NCBI RefSeq assembly: GCF_024218775.1
Contig: NZ_CP100404.1
Span: 1,798,001 to 1,862,000 of the forward strand
Length of the DNA: 64,000 bases
Source: Haloarcula marina
Lineage (GTDB): Archaea; Halobacteriota; Halobacteria; Halobacteriales; Haloarculaceae
Direction of reading: 5' to 3'
Position numbers and translations under genes: made by a program. Position 1 is the first letter of the stretch, and each line of letters opens with the position of its first letter. The notes beneath the pieces are model-generated. The model had not been told where the DNA came from and did not search any database. It saw only the letters and a program-made list of their open reading frames with translations. Of this stretch, positions 8,662 through 17,392 are shown piece by piece.

Positions 8662-8773
8662 TACGCCAACGGTTGCTCAATATCAGTCTCTCAGACGTCC
8701 ACACGCCGGACACCAGCGTTCGGACATTGAGGCACATCGTACGCAGGCGACGAGCGGCACGTCGACGGCCCGC

Positions 8774-10420
8774 TCATCCCGAGAGCCTCCCGACCGCACT
8801 CGACGCCGCGTTGATGAGCGGTCGCCGGTAGCGATACGCCGCGACCGCCGCGCCGCCCGCCAACAGCACGACGCCGCCCGTCGACGCCCCGCCACCCGAC
8901 CCGGTCGGGCCGCCGAACGCTCCGCCAGTCCCGAACGACGCCGAGAGGTCCGTCGTCCCGTTGAACGTCGACCCGTTCGCGTACTCGCCCGAGTACGTCA
9001 TCATCGAGTCGTCCACATCCGAGGCGTTGCTCGTCACGCTGTCGTTCAAGAGCGCCTGATAGTACCGCGTCGCTTCGTCGAACTCGCGCGTCTGGTTGAA
9101 CAGCGCCGTGCCGTTCTCGTCGCGAATCGTGTAGTTGACACGGGTGACCGGCTCCGGAGACCGGACAGTGACCGACGTTCCGTCGTCCTCTTCGAGTTCG
9201 GCGAACCGCACGTCTAACCGCTCGTCGAGCGTCGGGGTCGTCTCGCCGGTCGCGGTCGGCGCGGCTGGCGTTCCGAGACTGGTCGTCTCGTCCCACAGGT
9301 CGGACTCCATGACGAGCGGCCCCTCGCGGATGGACTCGACGGCGATGAAACCGTACGTGTCCCACACCGCCGGATAATCGCTCGTCACTGTGAGGTTGTA
9401 GGTGCGACCGTCGACCATGCCGACGAACGCCCGGCCGTTGTGGTTGAACGAGCTCGTCGTCAGTGTTCCGTCCTCTCCGTAGACAGTCAGGCGCGGGTCC
9501 TCGTCCTCGAATATGGTCGCGTTCGTCCGGTCTTCCAGTGTGAACGCCATCTCGTAGCCGTACGAGAAGTCGACGCCCGAGGCGGCGCTCCCGGCAACCT
9601 CGATGTCCGTCGACGCTTTGCCGTACTCCGAGGAGTCGGCCGTAATCGTGTAATTACCGTCGTTCAACGACAGCGAGTAGTAGCCCGTCGCGTTCGTCGT
9701 CGTCGAGACGCCGGTCCCGGTTGAGACGTTGACGCCGGAGAGTGGGTCGCCGGTCTCGTCGAGGACACGGCCCGAGACCTCGCTTTTCGTCTCTGTCTCC
9801 GCCCGGATGTTATCTAAGAAGTACTCGGCTTCCACGGGACCCGCCGTTTGCAACGACGTGATTTGATTCAACGTAAAGGGCTTGCTCGTTTCTTCAAACA
9901 ACAATTCTCCATCGTGCGCCCATATCTGGTAATCTGCCGTGTTGTTCGTATAATCAATATTTGCTATCCGAATTGTGTACCATTTGTCCATTTCAGGATT
10001 AAATGTAGCAGATTCGTAACTTTGCTCGTTCTGGAAATAGATAACACCGCCATCTTTCGAGAGTCCGGCTATATCGTCTGCCGACGAAGTATCTCCGAAC
10101 TGCCCGATACCGTTCACATACGGGCCTAAGCTCTTGAAATACACATCGTATGAGACAGATGTGTATTGACCCTGTGGGAGATTGAGTACACCACTATCTG
10201 AAGTGGTGTCATATTGCCAGTGGAGCGAATCAGACCCTTCCGTCGCTGGAGCGGAGTTTACGTCATATCTGCCGCCGGGCGTGGAATACCAGCTAACCGA
10301 GTCCTCGAAACTCTCTAAGGAATCTCCACCAGTCGGCGCACCGACGGCCATGGGGACCGTGGATGCAACCAGTAGGGCGGCTAACAGTGCGACTTTCGCA
10401 GTTTGAAGTGGTTGTCTCAC
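8774..10420 (-). CDS. Secreted, C-terminally anchored surface protein
   Basis: A 548-residue protein. It has a signal peptide (about residues 1-28), an N-terminal beta-rich domain of about 190 residues resembling concanavalin/LamG folds, a carboxypeptidase-regulatory-like beta domain (SGRVLDETGDPLSGVNVSTG; residues about 215-285), two further beta-rich stretches, and a Gly-rich linker before a final transmembrane helix with a basic tail. Many N-x-S/T sites suggest glycosylation. The GTG start overlaps the upstream stop (TAGTG). DNA for the N-terminal domain (about 9780-10380) is clearly AT-richer than the rest. It is the last gene of the membrane operon and could be a receptor-binding or spike-like protein. 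Confidence 0.8.
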   Translation of the reverse strand: MRQPLQTAKVALLAALLVASTVPMAVGAPTGGDSLESFEDSVSWYSTPGGRYDVNSAPATEGSDSLHWQYDTTSDSGVLNLPQGQYTSVSYDVYFKSLGPYVNGIGQFGDTSSADDIAGLSKDGGVIYFQNEQSYESATFNPEMDKWYTIRIANIDYTNNTADYQIWAHDGELLFEETSKPFTLNQITSLQTAGPVEAEYFLDNIRAETETKSEVSGRVLDETGDPLSGVNVSTGTGVSTTTNATGYYSLSLNDGNYTITADSSEYGKASTDIEVAGSAASGVDFSYGYEMAFTLEDRTNATIFEDEDPRLTVYGEDGTLTTSSFNHNGRAFVGMVDGRTYNLTVTSDYPAVWDTYGFIAVESIREGPLVMESDLWDETTSLGTPAAPTATGETTPTLDERLDVRFAELEEDDGTSVTVRSPEPVTRVNYTIRDENGTALFNQTREFDEATRYYQALLNDSVTSNASDVDDSMMTYSGEYANGSTFNGTTDLSASFGTGGAFGGPTGSGGGASTGGVVLLAGGAAVAAYRYRRPLINAASSAVGRLSG

Positions 10421-10710
10421 TAGTGAACTACCTCCGAAATCTGGTTGAGTGCCTGTGCGACCAGCGAGCCGCCCGAGAGGTCGACGACGCCGACGTACGT
10501 CCCGACGGCCAGCACGACCGCGACAGCGCCGACGACGAACGAGGCGATACGGAGCCAGCGAGCGACGACGACCAGCAGGCCCGCGGCCTCTCTCGCGTAG
10601 TAGAGGCCGACAGCGGTCGCCGCCAGTGCCGAGACGAGTGCGCCCTCGACGCCGACGAACGGCGCGACCACCTCGGCGGCCGCACGGACGAGTTCGTAGA
10701 CGACTATCAC
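10420..10710 (-). CDS. Small membrane protein (two spans)
   Basis: A 96-residue protein with two or three hydrophobic segments (about residues 10-40 and 45-85) and few charged residues. Its stop overlaps the GTG of the surface-protein gene by one base. The 190-nt gap upstream (10711-10902) contains an AT-rich tract and may provide an internal promoter for this gene pair. Confidence 0.7.
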   Translation of the reverse strand: MIVVYELVRAAAEVVAPFVGVEGALVSALAATAVGLYYAREAAGLLVVVARWLRIASFVVGAVAVVLAVGTYVGVVDLSGGSLVAQALNQISEVVH

Positions 10711-10902
10711 GCGGGCGCACCTCCGCAGAACTGCGTGTGTCCGCGCGGGGGGACCCCCTCGTGTCCTATCTGAAGCACGCGCGCGTGTGAAGGCGAAATC
10801 TCGACCGGCGCGAGGCGGTCGCTCGACCCCGATTCGTCGAAGCGACCCCGTGGCCGAATCCGCTCAGATTTTTTAAATTTTTCTGAGCGAATGAGCTTCG
10901 TT

Positions 10903-12258
10903 TCAGACACCGCCGACCGCCTCCTGCCAATTGCGAAAGTCGATGCTGACCTCGGCGTCGAGTTTCGCCTGTGCCTTCAGATTCGGCCACTTGATGGGCG
11001 CGAAGTGCGGCGCTTTCCAGATGACGCCCTCGCCCGCATCCATGTCTGAGGTGAGGTCGGACTTCAGCGGACACGAGCGGTCGCCAGGAAGCGTCCGGCC
11101 GATGGGCGGCTTGTTCCCGTTCATCGTGAGCCGCCAGCGGATTTTCTGTCGGCCGAACTGGTGGACCTCAGAGAGTGCGTGGGCCTGATAGCCGAACGAG
11201 ACGCGTTTCTTCCGAGCGTCGGCGTACTTGTTCCGGAACCAGCGGAGTTTGTCGTAGTGCTCGTGAACGTCCTTCTCGGCGTCGGGGTCGAGCAGGTTCC
11301 CGGCCTCGTCGAAGTTGATGAACGTCGGATGCGGAAACGTGTCGCCCGAGATGCGGTGGGCGACGAACGCAAACCACCACTGGTCGGCGTCGGTCGGCTG
11401 GTTCGGCCCGTCCTCGTCGACCGGCGTCACTTCGCGGTAGTCGAAGTAGTTGAACTTCGAGACCTCCCGACACCCCCGATGCAACGGGTCGGGAAAGACG
11501 ACGTAGAACTGCCCCGGCATCAACTGGCCGACGAGGTCCTGTATGGACTCGTAGCGAACCACGTCGCGGGCGATGGCCTCCGGGCGGACCTCGAACTCGT
11601 CGACGGTCACATCCTCGGGCACGATACGGACACGCGTGTCCATGCCTTCCGGTATCGCGAGCGTCGCGAACGGCGCGAACGCCAGCCACTCAGTCCGCTC
11701 GTTCGTACCGGACTCGTCGACTGACTCCGCCCAAATGCAGGTCTCGTTGTTGTTTTCCATCCGCCAGAGAACCTGCGACAGCGCTAGCGTACTCTTGCCG
11801 CCGCCGGGTTCGCCGTGGACGAACAAGTCCGTGCCTTTCACCGCGCGTATGTCTCGAACGCGGTCGGGGTCGTCGGCTATCCACTCCAGCGTTTTCGCTC
11901 GGTAGCGCGGGTATCTCTCAAGTGCCTCGTGGGACGGGTTCGGGTCGCGAAAGTCGTAGTCGACCTTCCCCGCCAGCGCATCGAGAAGTTCGAGGTCGCG
12001 TTCGTCGGTGTGAACGATCGCGTCGACGAACGCCCGCGGGAACTTCGCGACCGCGGCGTCGTTCCGCTCGGCGGCCGCGAGGTACTTGTGCAGCGGCGGT
12101 ATCGAGAAGTGTCGGTGCAACTCCTCGCCGTCGTTGTGGTTCGGCGCTTCGACGTTGCCGAGCGCCTGACACGACTTCTCGTGTGGCTCAGTGGCTTCTC
12201 GTAGCTGTTCGCGTATCTTCGCCTGCGTATCGGCTTTGGGGTCGATTATCGTACTCAT
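10903..12258 (-). CDS. P-loop NTPase of the membrane module
   Basis: A 451-residue soluble ATPase. The Walker A motif is GEPGGGKST at about residues 149-157 and a Walker B-like strand TFINFDEAGN is near residue 311. A basic C-terminal region with RWRLTMNG follows. It resembles HerA/FtsK-type or virus-packaging and secretion ATPases more than AAA+ initiators; pleomorphic haloviruses likewise encode one NTPase next to their membrane and spike genes. It starts 4 bp after the upstream gene. It is the only obvious motor in the module, so it may power assembly, budding or DNA loading. Confidence 0.8.
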   Translation of the reverse strand: MSTIIDPKADTQAKIREQLREATEPHEKSCQALGNVEAPNHNDGEELHRHFSIPPLHKYLAAAERNDAAVAKFPRAFVDAIVHTDERDLELLDALAGKVDYDFRDPNPSHEALERYPRYRAKTLEWIADDPDRVRDIRAVKGTDLFVHGEPGGGKSTLALSQVLWRMENNNETCIWAESVDESGTNERTEWLAFAPFATLAIPEGMDTRVRIVPEDVTVDEFEVRPEAIARDVVRYESIQDLVGQLMPGQFYVVFPDPLHRGCREVSKFNYFDYREVTPVDEDGPNQPTDADQWWFAFVAHRISGDTFPHPTFINFDEAGNLLDPDAEKDVHEHYDKLRWFRNKYADARKKRVSFGYQAHALSEVHQFGRQKIRWRLTMNGNKPPIGRTLPGDRSCPLKSDLTSDMDAGEGVIWKAPHFAPIKWPNLKAQAKLDAEVSIDFRNWQEAVGGV

Positions 12259-12262
12259 CGTC

Positions 12263-13030
12263 TCACCAGTCCGGAGCCTCCGTATCGTCTGTCTGCCCCA
12301 CGTCGGGGCTTTCCTTGGCGCGGCCGCTCAGAACACGGACGCCACGCCGGAACGTCGGCAGAAGGTAGTGCGCCGCGAAGAGGCGGCGTGCCTGTGCATC
12401 TTTCTCGGACTCGCCGGTCAGAATCTCGACGGTGGACTGTTCGCGATAGACGCGCGTCACCCACTCTTTGCCGAGTTCGCCGTGTGTGGCGAGGAGCACG
12501 TCGTGGCCCCAGTCGAGGATTTCCGCGCGCTCCTCGAACCCGTCGAGAAGCGACCCGAGCGCCCGCTGTTGCCACTCTTCGAGTTCGGAGATAGCGGGCC
12601 GCATCGCGACTAAGCGTTGCCGTGTGGCTTCGTGAGCGTCCTCGTCGTCGGCGGCGTCGATGTACTCCGTTGCATCACCTCGGAGTCGCCGAAACGAGTT
12701 CCGGTGGGCAGGGTGGATGTAGTGAGCGAGAAACCACTCTCGGAGTTGCTCGGCCCTCCGCTCGTCGAGGTCGGTCATCTCGCCCCGGCGCTTGCTCGGG
12801 ACGACGAGCGCGGCCAGCAGGACGCCTTGGGACCCGCGGAACTGGCGCGTCATGTCCGAGTAGACGCGCGTGTCCAACCGTCCGAGCGTCCGGATGGTCA
12901 TCTCCTGCAACCACGTCAGCACGCGCTTTTCCGAGCGAAGTCCGTGCTGGAGTTCCGTCGTGAGTTCGCGAACGTCCTCAGTGAGGGTGACGAGTGCCGG
13001 ACGGTACGGCTTTGGGGCGGCGTCAGTCAT
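12263..13030 (-). CDS. Helical cytoplasmic protein of the membrane module
   Basis: A 255-residue, mostly alpha-helical soluble protein with no signal peptide or membrane helix and a high content of Arg and Glu. The ATG (MTDAAPKPY) overlaps the end of the large membrane-protein gene by 8 nt, and its stop is 4 nt from the ATPase start. It lies between the membrane protein and the ATPase and may be an adaptor. No family recognised. Confidence 0.7.
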   Translation of the reverse strand: MTDAAPKPYRPALVTLTEDVRELTTELQHGLRSEKRVLTWLQEMTIRTLGRLDTRVYSDMTRQFRGSQGVLLAALVVPSKRRGEMTDLDERRAEQLREWFLAHYIHPAHRNSFRRLRGDATEYIDAADDEDAHEATRQRLVAMRPAISELEEWQQRALGSLLDGFEERAEILDWGHDVLLATHGELGKEWVTRVYREQSTVEILTGESEKDAQARRLFAAHYLLPTFRRGVRVLSGRAKESPDVGQTDDTEAPDW

Positions 13031-14708
13031 CGTCGGCCACCTCGCCGTTAGAGAGCGGCGTGTCCCGTTTCCCCTCGGTGACTTCGTCGTCGGTCTCGGC
13101 ATCGAGGTCGGCGGCCGGGACTTTCTCGTCGGGGTCGTACATCCCCTCGACGAGCGTACGGTCGTGGGCCGCGACTTCGCGGTCCACGTCGCGCTGTTTG
13201 CGCATCCGCTCGCCGTCGAGTTTCTGTTTCAGTTCGTCGAACCGCTTGGCGTCGTCCACGTCCTCCGCGTACTGGAGCATCGTCGCGAACGCCGTCCGAA
13301 GGTGAACCGGCGCGGGTCGGACGGCGGCTTTCCCGTCGGTCGGGGTCGCCAGCCACACGAGGAGACCGCCGCCTGTGACGGCAGTCATGGCTACCGCCGA
13401 GGCGACGCCAGTGTAGACCGACGCCGCGGCCAGCATGACCGCGCCACCGATAGCCAGCCACTCCCCAGCGTGAACACGGTCCAGTGGCGGCCAGTCGAGC
13501 GTCCAGCCCTCTTTCTCGTAGAACAGCAGTTCCGGGGACTCAGGGTCGACGAGGAACATCTCATCCCACTTTCCGCTGACCGGAACGCGAGTCCGGAGTT
13601 GCTCGACGTTCTTCAACTCGGCACTCTTGCCGAACACGCGAGCGAGGAACGGGAAGACGCCCTGCGTGACGACGGCGACCGTCCTGTCCGGCTTGCGGAC
13701 GATTGTCTCCTCGCGAACTTCGGCGTCGACCATGTCGAACGCGTCGTCACCGGTCGGCGACTCGGCGTGTTCGAGCGTCGGTCGGACGAATCCGGCCGTG
13801 CTGACGCCGCTCGTGTAGGTCTCCAGCAGGATGATACCGAACAGGCCGACGACGTACAGCGAGACGATGTACTGCGCGTTCACGACGAGGTTCGCGATGC
13901 CCTCGTAGAACAGGAGGCCGCCGAGACCGGTCCCTATTGAGAGCGCCAGTATCCACGGGAAGTAGCCGTATCCCGGCCCTCTCCCCGCCCTGTCGAGTGC
14001 TCGCTTACAGACCAACCCGACGGCGAACCCGCCGATGACGATGATGAGGAGGAAGTCGACGATGACGCTCGCGATGTAGTCACCAGCGCTGTTGATGTCC
14101 ACGGACTGCGTGGTAGCGATGCTCTGGTGGCCGAAGTTGGCCCATCGTGCGTACTCTTTGCCCTCTATCCACATCGTCACGCGAACTTCGTCGTCGTGCT
14201 GACGGAGTGGAATCTCGACGGTCGGCCGACCGCGCTCGAAGGTGACGTTGTGGGTGACGTGGGTGACGTTCCGAGCGACCGGGACTGTGGTCGTCGTGTT
14301 ACCCTCTTGGACGACCTTCTGACCCTTCTGCCAGTAGGCGACGTGAACGGTCTCCTGCTGGTCCTCGTAGGTCCACGTCCGGAGATACACCGAGTTCCGA
14401 CCGACGGTGTGGCCCGGCGGTAGGTACTCGCCGCCGTCGGTCGCACCGACGTTCGCGAACGGGTTGTTCGCTGGCCAGTAGACCGCCCAAAAGAACTGTT
14501 CCTCGCCCATCCGGACGCTCGGAGGCGAGTTCGCTTGCCGCGGCCCGGTCTCTGTGAGGTCGTCGAGCGTGAGACCGTTGTCGGCGCTGGCGTTGCTCGT
14601 CGCGTTCCCGGTCGTCTGTTGGGCGTCGGCGAGACCGACGACGCCGACGACGGGAGCGGCGACGAGGAGAGCGGCCAGCGCGACCAGCACGATGGACGCG
14701 CGTTTCAT
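13023..14708 (-). CDS. Large multi-domain membrane protein (561 residues)
   Basis: It has an N-terminal signal sequence ending near residue 30, then an extracellular beta-rich domain of about 180 residues with several N-glycosylation sites (GNTTTT, RNVTHVTHNVTF). A membrane domain of about four helices (about residues 210-310) follows, then a cytoplasmic stretch, a further pair of helices (about 415-455) and an acidic, charged C-terminal tail. The topology suggests a scaffold linking the outside to the cytoplasmic ATPase. It overlaps both neighbouring genes, and no known family is evident. Confidence 0.75.
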   Translation of the reverse strand: MKRASIVLVALAALLVAAPVVGVVGLADAQQTTGNATSNASADNGLTLDDLTETGPRQANSPPSVRMGEEQFFWAVYWPANNPFANVGATDGGEYLPPGHTVGRNSVYLRTWTYEDQQETVHVAYWQKGQKVVQEGNTTTTVPVARNVTHVTHNVTFERGRPTVEIPLRQHDDEVRVTMWIEGKEYARWANFGHQSIATTQSVDINSAGDYIASVIVDFLLIIVIGGFAVGLVCKRALDRAGRGPGYGYFPWILALSIGTGLGGLLFYEGIANLVVNAQYIVSLYVVGLFGIILLETYTSGVSTAGFVRPTLEHAESPTGDDAFDMVDAEVREETIVRKPDRTVAVVTQGVFPFLARVFGKSAELKNVEQLRTRVPVSGKWDEMFLVDPESPELLFYEKEGWTLDWPPLDRVHAGEWLAIGGAVMLAAASVYTGVASAVAMTAVTGGGLLVWLATPTDGKAAVRPAPVHLRTAFATMLQYAEDVDDAKRFDELKQKLDGERMRKQRDVDREVAAHDRTLVEGMYDPDEKVPAADLDAETDDEVTEGKRDTPLSNGEVADDD

Positions 14709-14929
14709 CGGTTCTGTCGCGCCACCTCTCGGGCGGATTCGTCAACGCGTTTCAGGAGGACCAGCCCTCCGAGGAGTAGGAGTACCGACGGGGCGACCAC
14801 TCCGACGCTCCCCGACGCGGTCGCCGACCCGGCTGCGAATGCACCGGCCCCGAGCGCCGCGAATCCGATTACGGCATCGTCGACGACCGCCGGATGGGTC
14901 AGTGTCCGGAGTGGATACGGCTCAGTCAT
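14705..14929 (-). CDS. Small two-span membrane protein
   Basis: A 74-residue protein with two closely spaced hydrophobic helices (about residues 17-60) and a charged C terminus (KRVDESAREVARQNR). Both ends overlap neighbouring genes (8 nt upstream, 4 nt downstream), which supports it as a real gene in a coupled operon. Confidence 0.7.
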   Translation of the reverse strand: MTEPYPLRTLTHPAVVDDAVIGFAALGAGAFAAGSATASGSVGVVAPSVLLLLGGLVLLKRVDESAREVARQNR

Positions 14930-15401
14930 CGGCGACCTCCGCAGTGATACCGGTGTCGTGGCCGATGCTCTCGATGAAGACGCGGGACTCCGCATCGGCG
15001 GTGGCACACTCGCCCGAACAGTAGACGAACGTGCTCTGCTGGCGCTCGACGACGAGCGAGAGCGGGCCGAGGCGGGCGCGACGGGGCGTTCCCGATGCGT
15101 GAACTTCGACGAACTCGTCGGTCGCGTCACGACTAGAATGCGAGCGCACTATCTCGCCGCAGTGGTCGCACGTCGATTGGCACTCTGGTCTAGCGTTTTC
15201 GTAAGCGCCGATTCCGCCGAGAAGCGCGATTAAGCCGCCGATGACGATAGGCTCAATCCACGGTCCGCCCCAAACGCTCGCGAGGACGACCTCGCGGACA
15301 GTGTAGCTGATGCCCGCCACCGACAACCAGACTCCGCCCCAACCGAGTAGCGAGAGGTCTGACAGCCGGACGCTGTCGACGGAGAGGAACCTACCCGACA
15401 T
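14922..15401 (-). CDS. Membrane protein with a zinc-ribbon-like tail
   Basis: A 159-residue protein with two hydrophobic segments (about residues 15-70), then a soluble domain with CQSTCDHC and, about 60 residues later, CSGEC, the ligands of a probable zinc ribbon. The ATG (MSGRFLSV) overlaps the upstream gene by 11 nt. The mix of membrane anchor and zinc finger recurs in the left arm of the element. Confidence 0.7.
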   Translation of the reverse strand: MSGRFLSVDSVRLSDLSLLGWGGVWLSVAGISYTVREVVLASVWGGPWIEPIVIGGLIALLGGIGAYENARPECQSTCDHCGEIVRSHSSRDATDEFVEVHASGTPRRARLGPLSLVVERQQSTFVYCSGECATADAESRVFIESIGHDTGITAEVADD

Positions 15402-15780
15402 ACTCGTCGACCCTCCCGAAGACGAACACGACACCGATGAGCATCAACGCGAGTCCGATGAACTGGCCCGTCGAGAGCGTGAACAGTCCCGACAGCGCGC
15501 CAGCGCCGAGGCCGGTTACGCCGAGGTTCGAGACAACGAACGGATGCCCGACGATGAACTCGAAGCCGCCGGAGACGACAGCCCCGAGTTCGATGAGGCC
15601 CACCGAGACCGCCGCTCCGAGACCCATCGCCAGCGTCATCGCCCATTTTGTCGTCCTGTCCCACGCGATTTCGAGGTCCTCCGACCGGGCGTAGGCGACG
15701 CCGAACCGCGCGAGGAACACGAGACCGAGAACGGCGGCAACAGCGCCCGCGCCAGCCAACAGGTCGAGGCCGTACGGCAC
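15391..15780 (-). CDS. Four-span membrane protein
   Basis: A 129-residue protein with four hydrophobic stretches and Gly/Ala-rich helices, ending FVFGRVDEYVG. The GTG start overlaps the stop of the preceding micro-gene by one base (TAGTG). Size and pattern suit a small structural or pore-like component of the module. Confidence 0.7.
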   Translation of the reverse strand: MPYGLDLLAGAGAVAAVLGLVFLARFGVAYARSEDLEIAWDRTTKWAMTLAMGLGAAVSVGLIELGAVVSGGFEFIVGHPFVVSNLGVTGLGAGALSGLFTLSTGQFIGLALMLIGVVFVFGRVDEYVG

Positions 15781-15866
15781 TATCGCTCACCTTCCGGTCG
15801 GCGAGTGATGCGCCCTCTCCGTGAGGGGATTCTGTCCGTCTGTTTCGAGTGGTTGGTTCGTTTCAT
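15780..15866 (-). CDS. 28-residue basic micro-protein inside the operon
   Basis: An ATG-to-TAG frame of 28 residues, about 40 percent Arg/Lys/His, starting MKRTNHSK. Its ATG overlaps the upstream stop (ATGA) and its TAG overlaps the downstream GTG. It fills exactly the only sizeable gap between membrane genes. That double overlap is hard to explain unless ribosomes translate it, though it might serve only for coupling. Confidence 0.55.
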   Translation of the reverse strand: MKRTNHSKQTDRIPSRRGRITRRPEGER

Positions 15867-16150
15867 CGTTCGTTGTACCACGTTTTCGCACGGCTGGCGA
15901 GACGGTCCAGTTGCACGCCGACAAACAGGATTGCCGCCGCGAGGAGCACCTTCGTCCCGAGGTCGGCGAATCCGATTTCCGGGGCGATTGTTCCGGCCGT
16001 CACCGCAACTGCCGGGAACCACATCCCCGAGGTCGTCGAGACGAGGCTCCAGAGCGGTTCGAACAGCCCGAACCCGAGTTGCCCGACGGCACTCAGACCG
16101 AGTGCGCCAGCCGTCAGCGGGTGGGAAATGAGTTGTTTCAGTCGTTGCAT
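15863..16150 (-). CDS. Small membrane protein
   Basis: A 95-residue protein with a short basic N terminus (MQRLKQLISH), hydrophobic segments at about residues 12-32, 40-57 and 65-83, and a charged end. It starts 2 bp after the upstream stop and overlaps the basic micro-gene by 4 nt. Confidence 0.7.
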   Translation of the reverse strand: MQRLKQLISHPLTAGALGLSAVGQLGFGLFEPLWSLVSTTSGMWFPAVAVTAGTIAPEIGFADLGTKVLLAAAILFVGVQLDRLASRAKTWYNER

Positions 16151-16152
16151 GG

Positions 16153-16593
16153 CTATCTCAGCCCCAGCAGGTCGACGATGCTACTCCCGACCGGGATTTC
16201 GCCGAGGAGCGCGACGGCTACGCGGTAGCCGAGGTACAGCGTGACTGCCGTGAATCCGATAGCGAGAAACGGTCCGCCCGGTCCGGCGACCCGAACAGCG
16301 CTCCCTATCACCTGTTGTACCGACAGGTAGGCCGCGAGAAGGTCGATACCGATGCTCCCGAAGGCTCTGACGAGCGTCACGCGAATCCCGTCGAAGAATC
16401 CGGCGACTATGCCGAACGCCGATAGGACCGAATTGACACCGAACGCGCCGAGGTTCAGGACCGACCTGACGATGTAGCCGGAGATAATCGCGCCGACGTA
16501 CGTGACAGGGTTCCGAGCGAACGCAAATAGCGTCTTGGCGACGTTCTCCGGCACTCGAAGGGTGAACAGCGTCTCGTCACTGCTACCGGACAC
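16153..16593 (-). CDS. Multi-span membrane protein
   Basis: A 146-residue protein starting at GTG (VSGSSDETLF). A short amphipathic N terminus precedes about three or four hydrophobic segments. The segment GGPFLAIGFTAVTLYLGYRVAVALL is the clearest helix. The gene overlaps its upstream neighbour by 11 nt. No family recognised. Confidence 0.7.
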   Translation of the reverse strand: MSGSSDETLFTLRVPENVAKTLFAFARNPVTYVGAIISGYIVRSVLNLGAFGVNSVLSAFGIVAGFFDGIRVTLVRAFGSIGIDLLAAYLSVQQVIGSAVRVAGPGGPFLAIGFTAVTLYLGYRVAVALLGEIPVGSSIVDLLGLR

Positions 16594-16927
16594 GAGACAC
16601 CACCCACGCGATAGGGAACAGCGTCACCAGCACGATACCGAGCGCGACGAAGTAGCCCGCGAACCCGGCGTCGAGGACGAACGGCAGTGCTTCCGCAAAC
16701 CCTTGCTCAATGATGACGCTCGGGAGGCCGTAGACGATGCCGACGGCCTGCGCGAGAAAGTCGGTGTAGCCCGACAGCAGGCCTATCGGGATGTCGACCA
16801 GCGACAGGAACGCCGTGACGAACCCGCGGACGTAGGCGAAGATGCCAGCGCCGAACAGGACGATTCCGAGTTCGCGCCATTTGATGGAGACGCCGTCTGC
16901 GGCGATGTAGTCGCTGATTCGGACCAT
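16583..16927 (-). CDS. Multi-span membrane protein
   Basis: A 114-residue protein with three hydrophobic segments and a C-terminal basic residue cluster (WVVSRVR). The ATG (MVRISDYI) sits 1 nt after the stop of the upstream gene. It resembles its two neighbours in size and layout, so these small membrane genes may have arisen by duplication. Confidence 0.7.
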   Translation of the reverse strand: MVRISDYIAADGVSIKWRELGIVLFGAGIFAYVRGFVTAFLSLVDIPIGLLSGYTDFLAQAVGIVYGLPSVIIEQGFAEALPFVLDAGFAGYFVALGIVLVTLFPIAWVVSRVR

Positions 16928-16928
16928 G

Positions 16929-17390
16929 CTATTCTTCCTCGTTGTCCTCTTCGGGACCTTGGAAAAACGGCGTGGGAACGTCGAACGGCAGTCCAACAGC
17001 GAAGTTCCCTGTCTCAGGCCTTGAGATGTAGGCATTGACAAGCAACAGCGCCAGCAGGACCGCGCCGATTCCAAGCGCGAACGTCAGCGGCCCGACGTTG
17101 AACATCCCGCCCGGCCCGATTGAGGTCGCCGTGCCCAGTGCGCCGAACTGGATAATCGTCGCCGACCCGCCGAAAATCGCGTTGATGAGGTCGCCGACCG
17201 CACCGGTCAGCGTCGACAACGGGACGATAATCACGTCGGCGACGGTGAAGATGCCGCTCGCGAGGGCCGACCCGGCGGCGAAGAACACCGCGCCGATGCC
17301 CTGGAGGATGATACCGGCGAGGCTGTCGGCCGCGGCGGCCCGGTCGAACAGACGGCGGATACGTTTCCCGCCCGCGCCGGACGCGGACAC
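16929..17390 (-). CDS. Multi-span membrane protein
   Basis: A 153-residue protein. The GTG starting SASGAGGKR lies 2 nt after the upstream stop. It has a basic N-terminal segment (KRIRRLFDR), then four hydrophobic stretches rich in Gly, Ala and Ile, and an acidic tail ending EEDNEEE. It lies just downstream of the surface protein at 17393 and could be its membrane partner. Confidence 0.7.
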   Translation of the reverse strand: MSASGAGGKRIRRLFDRAAAADSLAGIILQGIGAVFFAAGSALASGIFTVADVIIVPLSTLTGAVGDLINAIFGGSATIIQFGALGTATSIGPGGMFNVGPLTFALGIGAVLLALLLVNAYISRPETGNFAVGLPFDVPTPFFQGPEEDNEEE

Positions 17391-17392
17391 AG

